64,000 nt of DNA from Aptenodytes patagonicus (taxonomy: Eukaryota > Chordata > Aves > Sphenisciformes > Spheniscidae): positions 44,792,151 to 44,856,150 of the forward strand of contig NC_134949.1 of NCBI RefSeq assembly GCF_965638725.1. The letters are read 5' to 3'. Of the stretch, positions 58,801 through 64,000 are shown piece by piece. Position numbers and translations under genes: made by a program. Numbering within the stretch: the stretch's first letter is position 1; each line of letters starts with the position of its first letter. The notes below the pieces were generated by a model that ran no database searches, was not told the DNA's origin, and was given only the letters and a program-made list of their open reading frames with translations.

Positions 58801-61800
58801 TCTTGTTTTATCATTTCAGAGTGGATGATGATGAAACATACTGCAGGGCGGTGACAGAGTATGCTAGAGCATGCTCTCATGCTGGGTCACCGGTGCGGGA
58901 CTGGAGGGATGACTTTCCTGCCTGTAGTAAGACTCTTTAATAAAGCATACTATGTGACCTTTGAGATACCCATGTATTCATTTCAAATAATTCCATCTTG
59001 ACAACATTTGTCACTATAGGACTCAAACCCAATACTGAAATAGATCAGCCAGCTTCCCTATTGCTGGCGAACAATGAAGTCAATGACTTGCTAGAGGAAT
59101 ATTTTAATTCCATTGTGTTTTGATCTAGATCCATACAAAATTCATGTTTCCTCAGATTGCTTGAAACATCATGTGTGCTGATCATATTCTAGGACAAAGA
59201 ACAAACATCTGTGGAGACCTGATGTTGCCCCTCTTCCTAGATGACCGACCGTTCAGCCTCTACTGGCCCTATAACAGAATTAATACAGTTAATCCAGCTC
59301 CTTCTAGTTATCACCACCACCCATGAATCGCCGTTAAGTCTCATGCACAAGACTTTGAACTAGCTGAGATATGAGCACATGTTCCCCTGTCACAGAAACT
59401 ATAACTTCTTTTGGAGGGGTGATGTAAGAATTTGGTAAAGACAGACTTAAATACTGATGAGAGATTCACCACAGCTCTTCAGTTAAAACCTCTCCAAACA
59501 ATCCATTGTACCTGATCTGAATAATTACCTATACCAGAAGTGCTGCACAACTGTTTATTTGAGAGAGAGGGGTTCTCCAGTATGGAAAGAGAAATTGCAC
59601 TAATGTTCAATGTACCATGTATTTTTTCTAGCTGAGAAGTGTGAAGACAGCTTTGTACACCGTGACTGTATCAGCTGTTGTCCACCAACCTGCACATTTG
59701 AAAAAGATTGTCTTGGCAGCAACCTACACTGCTTAGATGGCTGTTACTGTCCAGATGGTAAGTACTGTCAATTTTATGTGAAAAAATATGTGTAAAGCTA
59801 ATATCCAACATCATAATAGTTGTCTAAATAGACTGTGCTTAAAGTTAAAGCCTGAAAATATGAATATTGTAAATTCTGCTCTAGCTGTTGTTATTCTCAC
59901 TGTGATTCTTCCTTTTATTGTGTTCTAAACATTTCTCTAGAATACAAAGGTGGCTTAGAATGAAATATCAATTAAAATCTGGAGCCATCACTAATGCTTG
60001 CTACAATAAGATATTGCATAGATTTAATCCACTTTATTTGAAATATTCCAAAATCTATTGAGGTTTTGTTTAAACAGAATGTGTCTCATGCTCTGTACAA
60101 GAAAACAAACTTCCTGAGACCTGTACTCAATAGAAATTAGGGCTTGGACTATGAACAGTCCTGTTCTAGAAGGACTAAAGATTATGTGATCTCAGAATCT
60201 TTTCATTTTTGAGTCTGTATAGTTTTACATGCTTAAGGCAGACATTTTTCATAAAGCAATTATTCAGAGTGACAACGGCTTTGAGGGAGCTTCACTATTC
60301 ATCACTCTGAGCTCTCTGCACTCGCTGGGCGACTCTTTTTGCTGGTCCCTGGTTAAGACTGGTGAGATCACCTTCTGGCAGATTTGAATGTTTGAGTCAG
60401 GTGGGGGGAAAGCAGTGATCCGGAGTTCGTTAATTTGTTTTTTATCTCATTTATTAACTTCCCTCCCAATAGGTCTCATTATGGAAAATGGAACTTGTAT
60501 CTCTGTGTCAAATTGCCCTTGTATTTATCATGGAACTGCCTTCCCTGTAGGCTCAAAAATTGAACAAGAATGTAGCAACTGGTATGTGAAAGCCTCACAT
60601 CTGTGTTTCCTCTCTCTGTGCCTGCTGCCCATAGTTAGTTTAACATCATAGTCACACCTACATATTAAAGAATAGTTAGTATCTATGTTTTACAGTCTGG
60701 GCCCTGTGTATCACTAAAATATGCAGGCTATTTTATGGAAAGGGTGAATTCAAGACATACTAATTAGCTCAAAGCTGCTCTTTTTGCTAAAGATCAGAAC
60801 ACTGAATTTCTGTGTTTTGTGATTTTTCTTTTTAGTATTTGTATTGGTGGCGTTTGGAACTGCACTGATCATGATTGCCCAGGTATCTGTATTTCATTAT
60901 TCTTTTCTCTCCTCAGTGAACGTAAGGGATAAACTTTTCAGAAGACAACAGAACCAAATATGATCCAAGGGCTTGGGATGCTAATTTAAGAAGATTAAGC
61001 AGATGGATGTTGAGAGTAGCAGTGGGCCAGCTGGGGTGAAGCTGTTAACTGCCTGACCATGCTCATCTTACCTTTTCCCATTTGCTTCCCTAACTCAGTG
61101 TGTTACATCCACGTCTTGTTTTCTATCTCCTGTTTACACTCTATGTTCTTTATGGCAGGTGGCTTATTTCTACTGCCTGTGCAGCACCTAGGCCAGGTAT
61201 AAGGATCTCCTCACTTCTAGGTGCAACTGTAATGCAAATAATAAGAAAAACATCATTCTGATGCTCAGTGTGCTGTATTTTCTCCCTTGTAACAGCAGTT
61301 CATGTTGGGATAATGATCCTTATCTTTAAAGATTACATGTCTCTGTAATGAGTTACTCAGAGGAACATGCAGTAGTCGGGTAATGAAACTCCCTTGACAG
61401 TTCTGTATCTTAGACAAGATTATACTACGAAACTTGTGACAGAGGATTTTTTACAAATTAAGGAGCTGCCTCTGAATGAGGTAATAAACAAGGCTTCACA
61501 GTTACTAAGCAAGGCTTGACAGGGTGGATCTGTAGTGTAAAACAGTTGATACTGGGAACCACTCCATATGTCTTGTGTGTGTTGTGTGTGCATGTGGGGG
61601 GGTAATTATGACTACTCTAGTCTGGTCCTAGGGACTGAATGCCTGTTAGTAGCGGGAGCAAGTTAGATGTGCTCCCACAGAGCACCTCCTGCTGTAGTTG
61701 CAGCCAAAATGAATCTAATTCATGTGTTCTGACACTGCCCCATGGTGTGAATGAAAGTGAAGTAAGTGGGGATGTGCTGGAGACTTGCTTCAACAGTGCA

Positions 61801-64000
61801 CTCCTGATCTGAACTGAAAAATGATATAGATGCGCCCTGAAGACAGACACCTGCAGCCTCTTCATACCTGCGGTAGCAAGCAGTGCCACAGTACCCTAGA
61901 AGGAAGGAGAAAGAAGCTTGTCCTCTTTCAGTTATGCCAAAAGATGATGAGGAAGAAGATTCTAGGAAACTTCAGAGTTGTAATAAAGAGAAAACTCTTT
62001 TGCATTTTAGAGAACTTGTGACTCAAAGGCATCTCATCTAGTTAGAACCAAAAGATGCTGCACATCGGTGTGTGTAATATGAGATGGTATCTGATGGAAA
62101 TAGGTGTATATAACATATTTTATTTCCAAATGCTGTAATAGCTAGACAGATTAAAGTTAGCCTGGATTATGTGCTTAGAAATAAGGAGAAAGTTTCTTAT
62201 TTATCTCTCTTCCATCATTTACAGAACAATGATACATTCTTATGCAAGTGAACATTCTTGTTTATCCTTTTTCTCTCAAGCTGAGTGCTCCGTCACAGGT
62301 AGCTCTCATTTCACAACATTTGATGGACGTCATTTTACCTTTCTTGGGATCTGCCAGTACATTTTGGTAAAAGGCACTGGGAAAAACAAATTCACAATCA
62401 CTCTACAGAAAGCACCTTGTGGACAGGTAAGTCGCATTTTTGTGACTTAAATATTTTAACATATTTAATTTGTTGGAACAATGCCTTTTAGAAAACTATT
62501 GAAGAGACTAGCCACCACACATATTTGTTTGAAAGTATTTTGGCAGGTATGCAACAACAGGCTTTATGAATAGAGGTGCTTATAAAAAGTACTTACCTGC
62601 GAGACTGGAGTTAATGATGTTATTAGTCACCTAGGCTCTCAGGAGAAGGGGCTCTGAGACAGTGACTCACAGCTGCCCATGTGCTGAGGGCTGGGATGCC
62701 TGAACTCATCAGCAGGGAGTGATGCACTGAAGCTGCCCTACTATGGGACTGTCTCTCATGTCCCTTCAAAAGCTAGACTATGAACTTGTGCCTCTGCTTT
62801 TTTTGTAAGCACCTCCTTCTCCTGCATAGGTGTTGAGACTCCTGTTTCTGCATTTCAGGTGGCCTCAAGCATGAAATGGTTGGTTAGGTAGCCACTGAGA
62901 GACAAGGATGCTACTGGAAATGACCCTTAGCACAACTCTAGGCACCTTGGAAAGTTTCTGGGTGAAAACATAGGGGACGCGGGGAGCATAAGATGCTTGG
63001 TTTAAGCTGGTTATGTGTCACTTTTTACCCTGTACTTAGGTTCATAAATTCTGCCTGGATAGCACTCTAAAATGATGGGTGTGAGTTAGTTTATAAGTCA
63101 CCATTTTTTGATAGTCAGATATTTATAAATTATTGTAGTATAATTCTGGAGAAATTATATCCTTTTGGTCTGCAGTCAGAGATCATGACTACGTTTGAAG
63201 GCAAGAAGCACCTTCATGTGCGTAATAGTTTCTTTCTCCTGCATTGCTGCATTTGGGCTCTGGTCGTACCAGCTTGATGTAGACAGGGTCAGACCCTTGC
63301 TCAAACACTGGTTAACCCAGCAATGAGGAGTACCCAGGGTGGCCATGCAAGTATGGCCTTTTGAACCCCAGTATCAGTACTTGGGGACCTCTGCCCACTT
63401 ACTACTAGACTGCCATAATAGCTAAAATGCATTCTCCTTGCTCTTATATGCATATGAAATGTTTTATTTTGTTCTACATACAATTTTGGGTGCTCTGTTT
63501 GATGCTTTGAGTGATAGTTTACAACTGATTTACCTGATGACAGTTCTGGTATTTCCTTTCTATACAACTGTTTTTCCCCCTGTTTGTTTGTTTTTGCTTT
63601 CCATGGTGATGATATTAATGTCTTTCTTTGCCTGTTTCTGATGGTGAAACTTGTTTCTACTTAGAACTTTGACCATGCCTGCATTGAGTCTATAACACTA
63701 GTTCTTGAAGATGATGTGAGCAAACAAGTAACACTCACGAGATATGGTCAAGTCCAAACTGGCCCTAACCAAGTTTTATACCTTAATGGTAAGAAGTGCA
63801 TGGAGTAGAATTTTACCAGGGTTCACATTCTTTCTTTTATATGCTCCAAAGCTTTTATAATAATATCTGTCTATGAAAAAGGAATTTCTTCAAACATAAC
63901 TTATGAAATGTACAATCGCTTACTTCTTATAACCTTAGTAATGGTTCTAGAAATGTACTTTTTTCAGCCTGTGAAATAGAGTCCTCCATTATGCCCTCAT
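40727..64000 (+). CDS. OTOGL: Otogelin-family secreted glycoprotein, probably OTOGL (5' part, runs off the window)
   Basis: Otogelins are secreted components of the acellular gels over inner-ear epithelia (tectorial membrane, otolithic membranes, cupulae). I infer 17 exons: 40727-40805, 41802-41841, 42931-42979, 45149-45209, 46915-47013, 47714-47868, 51075-51196, 52401-52606, 55389-55519, 56156-56262, 58820-58926, 59632-59757, 60473-60581, 60836-60882, 62281-62426, 63665-63788 and 63968 onward. All are GT-AG with agreeing phases and no internal stop, giving about 580 residues. Order: signal peptide (1-26), linker with RQKR, EGF-like (77-108), VWD (121-285, CGLC at 252-255), C8 (306-385), TIL (389-447), second VWD from 482. 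The EGF module before the first VWD points to an otogelin rather than VWF, gel mucins or FCGBP. OTOG is the main alternative; OTOGL is preferred from remembered sequence. Exons 1-4 are the least certain. Confidence 0.8.
41802..45209 (+). CDS. OTOGL: Otogelin-family exons 2-4: N-terminal linker with furin-type site
   Basis: Exon 2 (41802-41841) encodes [13 protein letters not shown]. Exon 3 (42931-42979) encodes [17 protein letters not shown], with a glycosylation sequon at N44 and a furin consensus R-Q-K-R ending at residue 50. Exon 4 (45149-45209) encodes a 20-residue low-similarity linker. All carry good acceptors and GT donors (GTAAGT, GTAGGT, GTCAGT) and join in phase to exons 1 and 5. 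They are short and have no domain, so they rest on splice-phase logic rather than homology. Exon 4 is the weakest. The introns here are about 1.0, 1.1 and 2.2 kb; the third contains a GC-rich block near 43.0-43.9 kb. Confidence 0.55.
43000..43900. other. GC-rich block in otogelin-family intron 3, possible internal promoter
   Basis: Around 43.0-43.6 kb the AT-rich intron becomes GC- and CpG-richer. The segment ACAATGGCGGC at 43308-43318 is a near-perfect YY1 site. The ATG inside it (43311) opens a 117-codon frame running to 43664, of low-complexity Ala/Pro-rich composition at first and unlike any family I know. It may be an alternative promoter, a CpG-rich regulatory element or chance. I do not annotate the open frame as a gene. 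Confidence 0.35.
46915..47013 (+). CDS. OTOGL: Otogelin-family exon 5: EGF-like module
   Basis: A single phase 1-1 exon encodes [20 protein letters not shown] and continues to a sixth cysteine in GSRCQI. The six cysteines and the C-x-NG-xx-C spacing match an EGF-like fold. Acceptor is TTACAG, donor GTAAGT. An EGF module directly ahead of the first VWD domain is a characteristic otogelin arrangement. Confidence 0.92.
47714..55519 (+). CDS. OTOGL: Otogelin-family exons 6-9: first VWD domain
   Basis: Exons 47714-47868, 51075-51196, 52401-52606 and 55389-55519 encode a full von Willebrand factor type D domain. It begins [19 protein letters not shown], continues through [11 protein letters not shown] and [19 protein letters not shown], and reaches the conserved [10 protein letters not shown] motif at residues 252-261. 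It ends with the EFANSW segment typical of the family. VWD domains bind calcium and use disulfides for assembly; CGLC is the isomerase-like CXXC of VWF and mucins. N142 in GNCS is a possible glycosylation site. The introns of 3.2, 1.2 and 2.8 kb hold no other gene that I can see. Confidence 0.95.
53221..53236 (+). repeat. A16 tract in otogelin-family intron 8
   Basis: Sixteen consecutive A in intronic sequence, with no recognisable retroelement body attached. Confidence 0.9.
55542..55575. repeat. Compound AT/GT microsatellite beside a splice donor
   Basis: An (AT)n-(GT)n-(AT)n compound dinucleotide tract starts 22 bp after the GT donor of exon 9 (55520). It is likely to be length-polymorphic. 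Confidence 0.9.
56156..58926 (+). CDS. OTOGL: Otogelin-family exons 10-11: C8 domain
   Basis: Exons 56156-56262 and 58820-58926 encode the C8 module. Counting from SPC at residue 306 in exon 9, there are eight cysteines up to DFPAC at residue 385. Recognisable pieces are [19 protein letters not shown] and [17 protein letters not shown], which follow the usual pattern of VWD-associated C8 domains. The 2.56-kb intron between them carries a CR1 insertion and a decoy exon-like stretch at 57442-57505. Phases (2 out, 2 in) join directly without that stretch. Confidence 0.95.
56373..56646 (+). mobile_element. CR1 LINE 3' fragment in otogelin-family intron 10
   Basis: A plus-strand CR1 covers the last part of ORF2 and the 3' UTR, ending in the TTCTATGATTCTATGATT tail. 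It keeps the segment GAAGCACTGGCACAGGTTGC that is missing from the sister copy at 36161-36509. The 5' end is heavily truncated. It lies in the same orientation as the host gene, about 110 bp after the exon 10 donor. Confidence 0.95.
59632..60882 (+). CDS. OTOGL: Otogelin-family exons 12-14: TIL domain and following cysteine-rich linker
   Basis: Exons 59632-59757, 60473-60581 and 60836-60882 encode a trypsin-inhibitor-like module. It starts [20 protein letters not shown], includes [10 protein letters not shown] and [12 protein letters not shown], and continues through [19 protein letters not shown] into the next VWD domain. This VWD-C8-TIL series is the standard repeating unit of VWF-type assemblies. 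Sequons at N433 (NGT) and N472 (NCT) suggest glycosylation. Intron 13 is only 254 bp. Confidence 0.95.
62281..64000 (+). CDS. OTOGL: Otogelin-family exons 15-17: start of second VWD domain
   Basis: Exon 15 (62281-62426) encodes [19 protein letters not shown] and the rest of the VWD opening strand region. Exon 16 (63665-63788) begins [17 protein letters not shown] and ends in phase 1. Exon 17 starts at 63968 after TTTTCAG and stays open ([11 protein letters not shown]) to the window edge. The rest of this domain and of the gene lies beyond the window. Confidence 0.92.

Noticed and set aside
46915..64000. VWD gene as FCGBP, because human FCGBP is near RPS16 on 19q13
   Set aside because: FCGBP starts with an IgGFc-binding region and has no EGF-like module before its VWD repeats. 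Here a signal peptide, short linker and EGF lead into VWD-C8-TIL, as in otogelins.

Overview
This window is vertebrate nuclear DNA, almost certainly from a bird. The transposable elements I recognise are all 5'-truncated CR1 LINEs, interspersed repeats are otherwise sparse, introns are 0.1-3.2 kb, and the one housekeeping gene sits in a sharp CpG island. There is no bacterial-style gene packing, and most long open frames are chance or antisense shadows.

Layout. Positions 1 to about 29,980 look intergenic: AT-rich, with one minus-strand CR1 copy near 2.15-3.07 kb, simple repeats and a few short tandem duplications, and no exon I could support. A CpG island at about 29,985-31,430 holds the promoter of RPS16, a complete plus-strand ribosomal protein gene (30,866 to about 34,295). 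Its five coding exons join in phase into a 146-residue protein. After about 6.4 kb of intergenic DNA with a second CR1, a large secreted-glycoprotein gene begins near 40.7 kb and runs off the right edge. I reconstructed 17 exons whose splice phases all agree: signal peptide, short linker with a furin-type site, EGF-like module, first VWD domain, C8, TIL, and the start of a second VWD domain. This order fits the otogelin family, most likely otogelin-like (OTOGL), a component of the acellular membranes over inner-ear sensory epithelia. A third CR1 lies in its tenth intron.

The two genes lie head to tail on the same strand and have unrelated jobs: cytosolic translation, and extracellular matrix of the inner ear. 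They look like neighbours rather than partners. The most notable point is the neighbourhood itself, because human RPS16 (19q13) and OTOGL (12q21) are on different chromosomes. I saw no evidence of a wholly new biological system. The best leads are the synteny, the inferred N-terminal processing of the otogelin-family protein, a GC-rich promoter-like block in its third intron, and a perfect 11-bp-arm inverted repeat at 21.8 kb.
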